In this document: piece by piece, positions 46,901 to 59,200 of the stretch | How positions within the stretch are numbered: position 1 is the first letter of the stretch | Layout: every line of letters starts with the position of its first letter | Origin: Tetrahymena thermophila SB210 | Lineage: Eukaryota > Ciliophora > Oligohymenophorea > Hymenostomatida > Tetrahymenidae | Assembly: GCF_000189635.1 (NCBI RefSeq) | Contig: NW_002476523.1 | Coordinates: forward strand, 1-64,000 | Direction of reading: 5' to 3' | DNA length: 64,000 bases | Made by a program: the position numbers and the translations under genes | Notes under the pieces: model-generated | Databases searched by the model: none | Told to the model about the DNA's origin: nothing | Seen by the model: the letters and a program-made list of their open reading frames with translations, nothing else

Positions 46901-49900
46901 TCCATCCTCTATTTAGTACTCTAATTATTCAGATTAGTTTTGGTTGGGATTGCCTTTAGATTTCATCTTTTAAAACATTTCTACATCTTTGTAAGGATTT
47001 GGTTTAATCAAAGATATAATTTATTCATCAGGATTCTGATCTACAGTAGAAGATTGCTTTTATCTCTTTATTTTTTCAGCTTGTTTATCTTACAATTTAT
47101 TTTTTTTTTTATCTCTATTTGTTTAAGGGGATTTTAATAACAGATTAGCATTCTAATTATCTAAGCTACTTTAAATCTATTGTTATTGCATTTAGTTTTA
47201 TAAGCTTTACTACTAATTAATCATCAAACTAATTGAATTGTTATCATTGTTTTCATTTTCCAACTGATGGTCTTGAGCATTTCTTATGTTATTGCTCTCT
47301 TGATTCATCTAATTCATTATGTTGGAGAAGCTGTTAAATCCGTCGTTTGTATTATTACTTTAAATGTTCAAATTATTATTGTTGTTTTTACCATTATTGC
47401 TATCAGCTAAATTATTGCTCATATTATTATTGTTCAAATTATTGCTCGTATCATTGTTAAAGTCAATGAAACCATCATAGCAATTTGTCTAACTTATTTA
47501 TTTTTGGAAATTTTAAGACTCTAGATTACCCAAACCTATCATGTTGCTCATGTTATTTCCCATGTTATTGAGGTTTTCACTAGTCATCAAATTATTACCT
47601 CTAATACTGCTTTACTTAAGCATGCTGTTATCTATATTAATTGATGAGTTATGAAGATGATGTTACTCTTATAAATCGTTTTGATTAATATTGTCTACAT
47701 CTTCTTAGCTTCTGTACCGATTATTCATTTATACTTTGTATTAATTACTATAAAAATCATTTAGCTGGTTTACATTTTCGAAATTATTTATTTCAAAATT
47801 AGACATTAATTGAGCATCTTTACAATCATCCATCAAGTTCTATTGATATTCATTATAATTTAAATCATTATTACCACCATAATTACCATATTGATTATTG
47901 TTTAAATCTTAATTTTCTTAGAGCATTTTTTGCTAATTTTAATAAAATAAATTGCTATTGCTCTATTTTTATTTTTTTTCGTTGCTTTTTCTATTACTTT
48001 GTTATTAGTTCTAAGATTTTTATCTTTGATCGTGTCCATCTTCTTTATTATTTTTATTGCTTTTCTTTTTTTAATTCCCATTTTAATTTTCTGCTTATCC
48101 TAATTTATTATTTTGAACTTCTCCTTCAGTCTAAATTTTATTATTTTGTTTTGTTTAATTTTATTAATACTCTTATGTTTTTTCATTTAAATCATTTTTA
48201 TTTTAATTTTGAAAATCATCTTTTTAGGTATTTGTTCCTTATTCTTATTTATCTTAATCTTCTTCTATAGCTTCCTCTTCTTCTTCAAAATCTTCTTCAT
48301 CGTCTTCATCATCCTCTTCTTCCTCCTCCTCTTCTTCTTCGTCTTCATTCACAACATAGTCTTCATCATCGTCTTCATTAAACAGATTTTCGTAGTAGTT
48401 AAAGAACTTAAAATCAGAATCTTAGCTGAATTGCTACAAAAAGTGGTAATTATCTTCATGATCAACACCTAATCGTGACGGACTTAGCGGGATATGTAAT
48501 CTTGGGGAAGGCATAGTATTTTAAATATGATTTTCCCATTCTGAAGCTTACAGCATAGAAGGAGCTGGCTAAGGTGGTTGGTCTTTTGTTATTTCGTAAA
48601 GTAGATTGACTACCTGATCTTTAGGATAGTTGAAACCTTAATAAATATCATTAATCATCAATTATTCACTTAGTTTAGGCTTTTCTTGGCCTTTAAATTC
48701 GATGAGCCAGCTTTCGCTATCAGGATATAAAAAGATTCCAAAAATACAATTATTATTCTGCATTCCATTATTCTGTTGCTTCTAAAGCCACTTACGATGC
48801 AAATACTCAAGGAGATAACTAAGACACTAGTTGGTACCTATCCTTTGTGCAGTTTTATATTTAATTACAACAATTAATTTCAATCAAAAATTATCTTAAT
48901 AAATAATTACATCAACATTTTAAAAAGTAAAATTAGACATAAAAAAAATAATGAATTTAATTTTAAATATTTTAAATATTATTTTTGCTTATTATTACTT
49001 AACTTCAAGTCGAGGAAAGTTCTGCAAATAAAGCTAAATTTAATGAGTTTGCACATTCAAGGGATTCAATCTAACAAAGATCTTTTATTCACCTTATATG
49101 GTGTTTCTGAAATCTCCTCCTAATAAATTGTTTCCTTTCACACCTAAACTCTCATTACTGCAAAAAGATTGCTATAAACCAAAAGACTATGGAGGATTTT
49201 TTTACTTTGTTTCTCCTCTTTTAGATGTAGTTCTACTGCTACTGCTTATTGAAGCTGATGCTGCTTTATTTTCGCTAAAATTTACAATATTATCCTTTTG
49301 CTTTTATCTATCTCCTATTTACTTACCTTCATAATTCCCATTTGCCACTGAAGAATTAGGTGTAGCTGCCGCACTCTTTCTTTATCGGAGATTAATAGAC
49401 TCGGTAGGATTTTCTTTTTCTGATGAATTCTACATTGAAGAGTTTTCTTTATTCTTTATTTTATAATAAATTTAAAAAAAAGAAAGAAAGATCTAATATT
49501 TATTTCTACATTCTGCTATTTGTTTCCTATCATTAACTGCTTTTATAATTGCTCAAGATATACTATAAGATTTGATACTGTATGGAAAAAATCAAAGCTT
49601 TCATTTAGTTTATCATCAATGAATTCTATCTTTTGGTATTCTGATACATTTTGTGTATTTTTATCTTGCCAAATTTGTTTTGAAAATGAGTCATACAATT
49701 TAACTTTTAATTGCTTAAAACACTCATCTGCAAGCTCATCCAAATCAATATCTTCATATGATTCTGTATCTTACAAACTCTCATCTATTTTAGACTAATA
49801 TTAAGTTATTTTAGAAATCTTATTGCAAAAAAAATTATTAATTGTTAAAATTAATACCAACACTATATCATACAAATCAGCTAAATTTTATATCTTGTTG

Positions 49901-50133
49901 TGCTCATCTATAATAGCTATTATTATGTTATCGTACAATTCTGAGTAGCTGCTTTCTTGCATTTTTTGTTCATCCTGTTAGGAGGTTTAATAATACAATT
50001 AAATTTCATTCTCTTCCCCAAATTCATAATTATAATTTAGACAATTATATTCTTAAAATACCCCTTAATTGCGAGATTAACTTTCTCTGCCATCCAAATA
50101 ACCGCTTTAACTAGTATCCTCTTCCATTTCCAT
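43976..50133 (-). CDS. Giant Q/N-rich, acidic low-complexity protein
   Basis: Five exons from the start: 49858-50133, 49510-49794, 49323-49453, 48999-49274 and one huge exon 43976-48842 (4867 nt). The total is 5835 nt, 1944 aa, exactly in frame with no internal TGA. The N-terminal 180 residues are helical and acidic (SELYDNIIIAIIDEHNKIQN, DLDELADECFKQLKVKLYD). A compact, non-repetitive segment spans exons 4-5 (QKIFVRLNPLNVQTHQIQLY, CLSYLLEYLHRKWLQKQQ, CIFGIFLYPDSESWLIEFKG, YPKDQVVNLLYEI) and is the only likely folded domain. The remaining about 1550 residues are Q/N/S-rich with two Asp/Glu runs (encoded near 48240-48370 and 46450-46560). Composition suggests a condensate-forming nuclear or RNA-related scaffold; this is inference and no family was recognised. 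Antisense frames over this gene are shadows. Confidence 0.85.
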
Positions 50134-51535
50134 AACTCTAAACTACTTTTGCTTAAAACCTGATTGCCAAACTACCTTACTCGCTACTTGCTGCTTAAAT
50201 AACTAACTTACTATTTGATAAATAATCTACTTAAGTTTTGTTTTGAAATGGTATTTGTTAAAATTGAATAATAGTCTGAATTTTTTGATCTTTATCGATC
50301 AATCAATATTTTATAATAAATTTTTTAATCTTTCCTCTATTGTCTTTTAATCTTAATATTACTTACTATTTTTGATTATTTGCAATTGGAGGGATCTAAC
50401 AAAAATTATAAATACTTCACTCAAATAATTTATTAACAATTAACTATTTCGCTTTGAAATTTTAACATTCAATAATTGCAAAGAATCTTTCTGAAATTTA
50501 TCCTCCAAATGCCTCTTTTAATTATTATTATATTTTGAATTCGTTGTATAAAAAATAACAACTAAATAATCATAATTATTATTAATGTTACTGGGAAAGT
50601 ATTAACTAATTATTAAGATATTATTAAAAATAACCTTGAAAAACTATTTTAAAATTTAAGTGATAATTTCTCGAATATTTTGTTTGAGTAATTTAAATAT
50701 TTTGGTAAGAAGAGTATTTATTTATTATTAGATCAAAAATTTAATTCATAAAACTATTAATTTGCTAATGTCTTCATAAGTTATATTTGAATAAGATATT
50801 AAATTAATTTTAGATGTATTTGATAAAATATATTCTTAAAAAGTATTTTTAAATTTGCATATGTATCAAAAATAGAAAGTCATACTTTGGCGGTTTTTTT
50901 TCTATCAGATTTAATTAAGAAAAAAAAATAAATTTCTTATTTGATCATAAAAATAAATAACTAAAAATAGTTTATTACCTTAGAAATAACAATTTAAAAT
51001 AATTATATATATATTATCTAGGAGGCTACATACACGAATAATAACAAGATAGTTTATTTAGTAGTTTTATTTATAATCACCCCTTTCCCAAATAATTTAA
51101 AATAAAAAATCAACTCTATAAATTATCTCAATACAGTAAGACTACTTTTTTTGGAAAGATAATATATTTCCTTCCGTTTATTACTGGAATAAAACAGAAC
51201 AATTTATGAAATAAAAATTATTTTATTAAAATTTAGGTACTTTAACTATTAGAATTTTATTAACATATGACTGACTACCTTTCTTAGATTCTTACTATAT
51301 TTTTAAGTATATGTTTTAAATAGAAATATAAATTTTTAATAATTAATTTTAGATTAACTATTTTGTGAAATTCTTTTACTAAAAACAAATTTAAAAATTT
51401 TATTTGATAATTATTATAATTTATTGGTTCTTTTTATCCTAATTCATTTGACATTAAAATCAATAAATTTATTAAAAAACTTTTAATTAATTAAATTTCC
51501 TTAAATTGCTATAAAATAAAGAAAGAAATAAATAA
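50134..51535. other. Divergent intergenic region between the Q/N-rich gene and LRR array 3
   Basis: AT-rich; serves as the upstream region of both flanking genes. 50815-50950 contains a block (core GGCGGTTTTT...ATCAGATTTAATTAAG) that recurs upstream of the fourth LRR gene. On the minus strand just above the Q/N-rich start codon the frame is open for about 55 codons without an ATG (50134-50300), probably leader sequence. Confidence 0.6.
50815..50950. repeat. Upstream paralogous block, copy 1
   Basis: Aligns over about 135-190 bp with 55970-56105. Shared words include AAAATATATTCTTAAAAAG, GCGGTTT and a diverged ATCAGATTTAATTAAGAAAA. Both copies lie upstream of plus-strand LRR genes. Function unknown: promoter element or remnant of a duplicated flank. 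Confidence 0.65.
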
Positions 51536-54500
51536 ATGATACAATAGATTAATTATTTCAAAGATCTAGAAAAAGTAAATATTTATTTTTTTATTAATAA
51601 ATATTCTATAAATTTATTCCTATTAATAAAACAAGTTTTTAAACTCTTCACTTTAATCACATTAGGCTCTTCATATAACTCTGAGGTATATTAAATTTAT
51701 AAATATTTTTTTATATTTAATTTTCAAGTTAATTAAAATATTATTTTTCTAATAGAAATGTTCATCTTTTTTCACTTATTTTTATAAATGCAAATATTTT
51801 TTTAATTATTTAAGTTAATTTTAACTCAATTTTTATTTTATTATTTATTATTCATTTTTTTTATTTGATATTTTTTCATCATTCTTTGATTCTAGTTTAC
51901 AAATTAACTATATATTTTTTCTTCATTTTTTTCTTATTACTTTTAATTAATTTTATATTTTTTCTTCAATTTATAAAAAGTTTAAATTAAATTGGTGCAG
52001 AAGGTGCATCAGTTTTAGGTCTCGGTTTAGGAAAGTGCATTGATCTCTCAAATTTGTAACTTTATCTTGGGTAAAAAATTTTATTTGTTTTGGATTGATA
52101 TTTTTTTTTTCCTTTTAATTAACTAATTAAAATTATTATTTCTTTAATATTTAAAAAGTTAGAATTAAATTAGTGATTAAAGTTCATTAGACTTAGGTTC
52201 TGGTTTAGAAAAGTGCACTAATTTCTCAAATTTGAAACTTTATTTTAGGTAAAAATCGTTTTTTTGTTTTGGATTGTCATATATTTTAATTAAGTAAATT
52301 TAAAACAATATAACTTACTAACTCTTTAAATTTATTTATTATCTTATTATATGATTTATTTTTCTTTTTTTCATTCTATCTTTCTTTGTTAACTTAACTC
52401 GTTTATTTCAACTTCAGCTTTTATTATAAATTAATTAATTTAATATTTTTATTTATTTTTTTCTACTCACTAACTAGCTAACTTTATATTTTTCTTCAAT
52501 ATTTTAAAAGTAAAAATTAAATTAGTGCATTTAATAATTTACTCATACATAATTACATGTATTTATACACTCAGAAAGTATTCTTAAAATTAAAAATATA
52601 GATTTAATTTTTACTGTTCTATTTATCATTTGTTTATTCCTTTATAAATTTTTGAAGTTTATATTACTTTTTTCTTAAAATCTTTTTTTTGGCAAAAAAA
52701 TTAAAAAAAAAGTATCAGACTTTATGAACTTCTTGGTGCTTTCAAAGATATTTGCGGCAAGAAAAAAAGCAGATCTATATAGGAGTCCAAAATGCTTATA
52801 TATAAAGGAGATACCTAAATAGGCAAAAACTAAATTGGTGCAGAAGGTGCATTAGGATTATTTTCTGGTTTAGGAAAGTGCACTAATCTCTCAAATTTAA
52901 CACTTGATCTTCAGTAAAAGCACTTTATTTGTTTTTGGTTGTAATATTTTTGAAAATAAAAATGAATTTAAAACTAAACATCTAACAAACTCTTTTAATT
53001 CATTTATTAGCTTTTCATTTGATTTATTTTTCTTTATTTTTTATTATCCTTGTGTTATTTCTTTTTTTGTTAATAAAACCCATTTTTTCATTTTAAACAC
53101 TTGCTTTTACTATATTTCATAATTTTTCCTTATTTTTTCTTTCTTACTAACTAATTTTCTTGATATTTTTTCTTAAATATTTAAAAAGTTAAAATTAAAT
53201 TGGTGCAGAAGGCGCATCAGCCTTAGGTTTTGGTTTAGGAAATTGCACTAATCTCTAAAATTTAAAACTTTATCTTGGGTAAAAATAACTTATTTGTTTT
53301 GGATTGATATTTTTAATATAAAAATTAATTTAAAATAATATAAATATCTCTTTATTTATTTACTTACTTATTTTTTCTTTGATTTATTATTGTTTTTTTA
53401 TTCTGAATGTGTTTTTTCTTTATTTGTTAATTAAACTCATTTTTTCAACTTTTGTTATTATTATTTAATTAATTAACTCATTTCTTATTATTTCATATTT
53501 TTACTTAATTTTTTCTTTTGTAATTAACTAATTAATTTAATATTTATTTTCAATATTTAAAAAGGTCTAATTAAATTGGTGATGAAGGTATATAAGGTTT
53601 AGGTTCTGGTTTAGCAAAGTGCACTAACCTCTCTAATTTGACATTTAATTTTAGGTAAAAATAGTTTACTTGTTTTGGATTGTGATATTTTTTAATAAAA
53701 AAATGAATTTAATATAAAAAAACTAACTTATTAGCCTTTTATTTGGTTTATTTTTTATTCTGCTTGTATTTTTTCTTTCTTTTTATATTAATTTAACGCA
53801 TTTTTTATTTTCAAATTTTGCTATTATTATTATTATTTAATTAATTCTTCATTTTATTTTTTTTCTTTCTTTCTTTCTAACTAACTAACTACTTCTAACT
53901 AATTAACTTTATATTTTTTCTACAATATTTAAAAAGTGAAAATTAAATTGGTGACAAAGGTGCATTAGGCTTAGGTTTTGTTTTTAATAAGTGGACTAAT
54001 CTCTCAATTTTAACACTTTATCTTCAGTAAAAACAGTTTATTTGTTTTAGATTGTGATATTTTTAATGTAAAAATTAATTAAAAGCAATAAATAAAACTA
54101 ATTTCTTCAATTTATTTATTTATAATCTTTTTATTTTATTTTTTATTCTGCTTGTATTTTTTCTTTCTTTATTAATTTAATTCATTTTTTAATTTTAAAA
54201 TTTTATTTTTCTTTTTGATTAATTAATTCATTTCTTAATTTAATCAAAGCAAAATGCTTAAAATGATTTAAACAGGTATAAGCACATACTCATTTTCTGT
54301 TCGTTATTTGCTATATATTTACATTTTTTCCTTCTCATTAACTATATATTCTTTCTTTAATATTTAAAAGTTAAAATTAAATTGGCACAGAAGGTGCATC
54401 AGGATTATGCTCTGGTTTAGGAAAGTGCACTAATCTCTCAGATTTGACTCTTGATCTTAAGTAAAAACAGTTTATTTCCTTTGGATTGTGATATTTTTAA

Positions 54501-55675
54501 TATTAAAATGAATTTAAAACAATTTAATTAACTCATTTAATTTATTTATTTATTTAATATTTTTTTTTATATACTGCGTGTTTTTTTTCTTTTTGTTAAT
54601 TTAATGTATTTTTTCATTTCAAATTTTGCTTTTATTATTAATTAATTTCATTCTTTTTCTTTATTTTCTCCTACTAATTAACTAAATAATCATATAATTT
54701 TTATTCAATATTTAAAAAGTAACAATTAAACTGGTGCATTAGGTTCATTTGGTTTAGAAAAATGCACTAATCTCTAAAATTTGACACTTTTACTTGGGTA
54801 AATTTATTTTTTTGGATTGTTATATTTTCTAATATAAAAATGAATTAAAAGCAATATAACTAACTCTTTTAATTTATTTATTAGCCTTTAATTTAATATA
54901 TTTTTCTTTTTTTTAATATTTTTCTGTTTATTTTTTGTTTGTTAATTTAATTTTCCAACCTTTGTTTTTATTATTAACTAATTTATTAACTTCATGTTAG
55001 TAATATTTTTTCATCATTTTTTCCATTTAAGTAATTAATTAACTCTTTAATTTTTCTTCAATAATTAAAAAGTAACAATTAAATTGATGATGAAGGTACA
55101 TCAGTAATAGGTTTTGTTTTAGTAAAGTGCACTAATATCTAAAATTTGACACTTCATCTTCAGTAAAAAAAATTTACTTGTTTTAGATTGTTATATTTTT
55201 TATATTTTTTTTCATTTTTTACATCTAACTAACTAATTAACTATATATTTTATCTTCGATATTTAAAAAGTTATAATTAAATTAATGATGAAGGTTCATC
55301 AAACTTAGGTTGTAGTTTATTAAAGTGCACTAACATGCTAAATTTGACACTTAATCTTTAGTAAAACAGTTTTTTTATTTTGGATTGTGATATTTTTTAT
55401 TATATAAATGAATGTTAACAGTATAATTTTTTTATTAATTATTTTTTTTATTATTTGATATTAAATATAAAATTTATTTAAGAATTAATTTTATTCTATT
55501 TATTTTTTTAGTAATTTCACTTATTTTTATTAAAAGTCAAAACGAAATCAATAAAAAATAATAATTGAAAGTTAAAAACAAGATTCTCAAATCATAAAGA
55601 TTAGTTGCCTTTAAATTTAATTAGTGGTGATAAAAAGTGGAGAAAAAAGGAAGAATAAAAATAAAAATATTTGAA
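51536..55675 (+). CDS. LRR protein gene with tandem 90-nt exons (array 3)
   Basis: Thirteen exons: 51536-51574 (MIQQINYFKDLEK), 51636-51685 (FLNSSLQSHQALHITL), 51981-52070, 52159-52248, 52713-52913, 53189-53278, 53565-53654, 53937-54026, 54371-54460, 54720-54797, 55073-55162, 55271-55360 and terminal 55537-55675. They sum to 1227 nt, 408 aa, all in frame. Repeat exons are 90 nt with phase-2 borders. One is 78 nt (four codons lost in frame) and one is 201 nt, where 111 nt of unrelated coding-like sequence (LYELLGAFKDICGKKKSRSI) precedes a normal LRR. A decayed LRR exon lies at 52511-52595. The terminal exon begins like an LRR (QNEINKKQQLKVKNKI) and ends in a basic tail. The gene is the mirror-oriented sister of arrays 1 and 2, with the same N-terminal cassette. 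Confidence 0.82.
52511..52595 (+). pseudogene. Decayed LRR exon inside array 3
   Basis: After a normal acceptor-like TTTTAAAAG the first seven codons match an LRR exon (KNQISA), then the sequence loses all LRR character and there is no phase-2 donor at the expected distance. It is best treated as a dead repeat unit now lying in an intron. Confidence 0.6.
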
Positions 55676-56210
55676 TAATTTAATATAATCTGTTTTATTT
55701 TATAATATTTTGTAATACTTAAACCTAAAAAATAGATAGATTTATTATTTTTTTTTATTTATAAATACCCTCAATTCTATAATGTAAGGAAATTTTAGCT
55801 GAGGGATTATTTTTTTATAAGGATGTTTCTTAAAATAGTATTTTCATAAATTTAAAACAAATAATTTTACAATTTAATTCATGCAAAAATACATTATATT
55901 TTTATATACAAAATTGTTTATTTACTTATCTCAAGAATTAAAGATTAAATTTATTTTAGCTATATTTAATAAAATATATTCTTAAAAAGCATTTTTAACT
56001 TCGTACGCATAAAAAAAAGAAATTTATTCTTTAGCGGTTTATTTCCATCTCATCAGATTTGATTAAGAAAAGTAATTTATTTTTTATTTGATCTCAAATA
56101 TAATTTTAAAAAGGGTATAAATCTTCATAAAGGAAATATTGAAATTAATTTTTTTTAAATAAAGAAAAATACAATTCAAATTAAAAATTAAATAACAAGA
56201 AAAATAAGAA
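55676..56210. other. Intergenic region between LRR arrays 3 and 4
   Basis: 535 bp of AT-rich sequence. 55970-56105 is the second copy of the block found at 50815-50950 and ends about 105 bp before the start codon of the fourth LRR gene. Confidence 0.65.
55970..56105. repeat. Upstream paralogous block, copy 2
   Basis: Second copy of the block described at 50815-50950: AAAATATATTCTTAAAAAG, TTTAGCGGTTTATTTCCATC, ATCAGATTTGATTAAGAAAA and TTTGATC are conserved in order with small indels. It is here much closer to the downstream start codon. Confidence 0.65.
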
Positions 56211-59200
56211 ATGAAAGAAAAATATTTTGATGATTGTGAAAAAGTATTTGATTAAATTAATTAACTCATCCAATCAAATATTTAATTTTTTCAAAATAAA
56301 AGTTTTGTGAATCTGATTTAGAGTAAAAATTAAAATGATTGGATAATTTGCTCATATTAAATTAGATAATTTATAATTTTTTTGTTTATATGTTGATTAA
56401 TATTAATTTATTTATTTACTAAAATTTTAAAATAAAACTTTTAAAGTAAATAAAACGAAAGAAAATAAATTCTTTCATTTTTAAAATGTTTAATGAAATT
56501 AAAAATTCTAAAATATTAATATGCATTTTATTCTTAAAAAAGAAATTATGAACTTGATAAAGAAGATGCCGAAGAAATAAGCCTTGATTTGCAGAAGTGT
56601 TTCAATCTTTCATCTCTAAGGCTTTTGCTTGAGTAAAAAATATATTTATTATTTATTTTATGTTTAATTAAATAGATAGATTTAAAATAATATGTTTAAA
56701 AGTATTTAATTTACATTTTATCAACATATTTGATAAAAATATTAAATTTATATTTTAGTATTGAAGCACTGATTCAAAGATAAGTTGGATATTACATAAG
56801 CTCTGGTTTCAAGAATATTAAAAATCTGCAAAATGTAGAAATATAAGTAATAGGAGTGTAAAAAATATTTTTTAAAATAATCTGATATTTTCTTCAAGTA
56901 AAATTTATTTCTAGAATTCCAGATGACACCATTATTGAGCCTGGATTAAGCGTTTTTTTAGAAAATTGTTCTCATCTTTCAAGACTTAAAATAGATGCAA
57001 AGTAAAAGATTTTTCATTTTTTAAAAATCTATAATTTATCATTAACACTCCCTTTAAAAAATATTTTTTTGGGACTTTCATGCTTGAAATTTGATTCCTA
57101 TTTTGAGGAGGGTCTTTGTAATTTTTATAAATTGAATACTGGATAACACTTTAACTAATTCAGTATTTTTAATTAATAAATAATTCTAATAAGAATAATT
57201 ACAAATTTCTAATTTTATTACAATTTTTCTTTGTAAACAAATTTTTTAATTGATTACTTTCTTTTATTATTTTGTTAGTCATCAAGTATGATTAAAATGA
57301 TAAGCTTTTTATAATAATTTTGTAAAATATAATAGAAAGGGAAGATTTGGTTAAGAAAGTGCTTTTGATTTTTTTTCTGGCCTAGGAAAATGTGTAAATC
57401 TATAGGTTTTAGAAATCCATCTTGATTAGTAAAAATAGCTTTAATAAAATTAAATACTTAATTCAATAATGGAACAACGAAATTTAAAATTTATAACATT
57501 AAGAGGTGATAAACTTGCTGATAAAGGATGCTAAAAACTATCCTTGGCTATAGAAAATATGTAAAATCTTACATCTTTATAACTATGTTTGAGGTAATTA
57601 ATATTTTTTGGAAATTATTTATTAAAAATTAACTTTTAATGTGTTTTTTTTGCATTAATTAATATATCTGAAATTTATAACAAAAAGTAATAATTAAGTT
57701 GGCGATGAAGGATGCTCAAGAATAGCCTAAGCAATACAAAATTTATAAAATCTTAAATCATTAGAATTTAATTTGAGGTAATTATGTTTGTGTCTGTATT
57801 TATACTTTTTATAAAAGAAAAAATAGAAAAATAATTTAATTTGAATGAAAATATCAGCAAATTACATTGATAACTTTTACTATTTCTTCTTTTAAATAAA
57901 ATATATGATAGAAAACAAGATAACTTTTATTTATTTTCTAATTAAAACTAAGTCTTAACGAAATTGGTAATGAAGGGTGTACAAAATTAGGCTAAGCAAT
58001 AGGAAAATGTCAAAATCTTACATCTTTGAATTTGGATTTATGGTAAAAATATTTTGAATTTGCCTTTCAAAAATAATTATTTTTATTAAATTTTTTATTT
58101 CATTCATTAATAAATTAAAAAATAAATTCTTTTATTTAAAAATTAATTATCTTATAAAACTTAAGTTTTAATAATATTGGTAACATTTGGCAATCAATTG
58201 ATGCAATTAGATAGTGCGAAAATTTATACACTGTGAGTATAAATGTTAGGTATTTATTTTATTCAGATATATTTTTGAGAAAAATAAATAGCTTTTAAAT
58301 CAACATATTTCAATTTAATATTTATTGAATAATCTAAGTAATTGTGGATAGTTTAGAGATATAATACAATAATTGATGTCTTTTAGTAATTTTTGCTAAG
58401 AATTGAAAATTAACGTAAGGTAAAAATAATCTTACTTTAGTTTTATTAATTATTTTTATTTTGCTTAATACGAATTATTTTTTATTTTTTTAAATTTACT
58501 ATTTAACTTTTAAATATTTTTTCAAAAAATAATTTATGACTAAAAATATAATAAAAGTGACAACTATAATATCTTAAATGAAGAACCAGAGTTAATAGAA
58601 TTAGTAGAATCCGCGAACTTAAAAAAATTGGACATAGATTTGAGGTAAAAATGTTTAAAATTTATTAATTTTGTGAAATATAATTTATTTTGTTTAATAA
58701 TTCAACTTTTTTATATTTGCTACATTGATTTATTAAATAAGAATATATTATATATAAGATTATTTATAAAATATTTTATCAAAGTAGAAACAAATGTTGA
58801 GTAATATTTTTTAATAAATTAAAAATTATTAATTTTATTCTTAAAAAATCTATTTATATTTTTTATGTTTAAAGCCGTAATACAGAGCTAAATAGTTTTG
58901 ATTTAGAAAGTTTAAGTAGGAAAATATCAGAGAAATGTATTAATCTTTCACATTTGCGTCTTTGTATTAAGTAAAAAAGATTTTATAGAGAATATTTATT
59001 GATTATTAATTTATCTTACTAAAATTTAGAATTTATTATTTATTTCTCTTTTTTTATGAATTATTTTTTTAATTAGCGACATAATAATTAGCAGAGCTTG
59101 TGCATAAGATTTTGAATCTATTTGTAATGCCTTTGCAAAATTTTCAAATCTTCAAAGTTTTGAATTCGAATCAACGTAAGATATTTGAGCCAATTTAAAT

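Noticed and set aside
45133-49798. Several plus-strand frames of 65-92 codons (Phe/Leu/Ile-rich)
   Set aside because: Antisense shadows of the Q/N-rich and Asp/Glu-rich gene on the minus strand; TTC/CTT/ATT runs are complements of GAA/AAG/AAT runs.
52904-53122. 72-residue plus-strand frame
   Set aside because: Spans a donor site and intron of LRR array 3; its composition is that of intron sequence.
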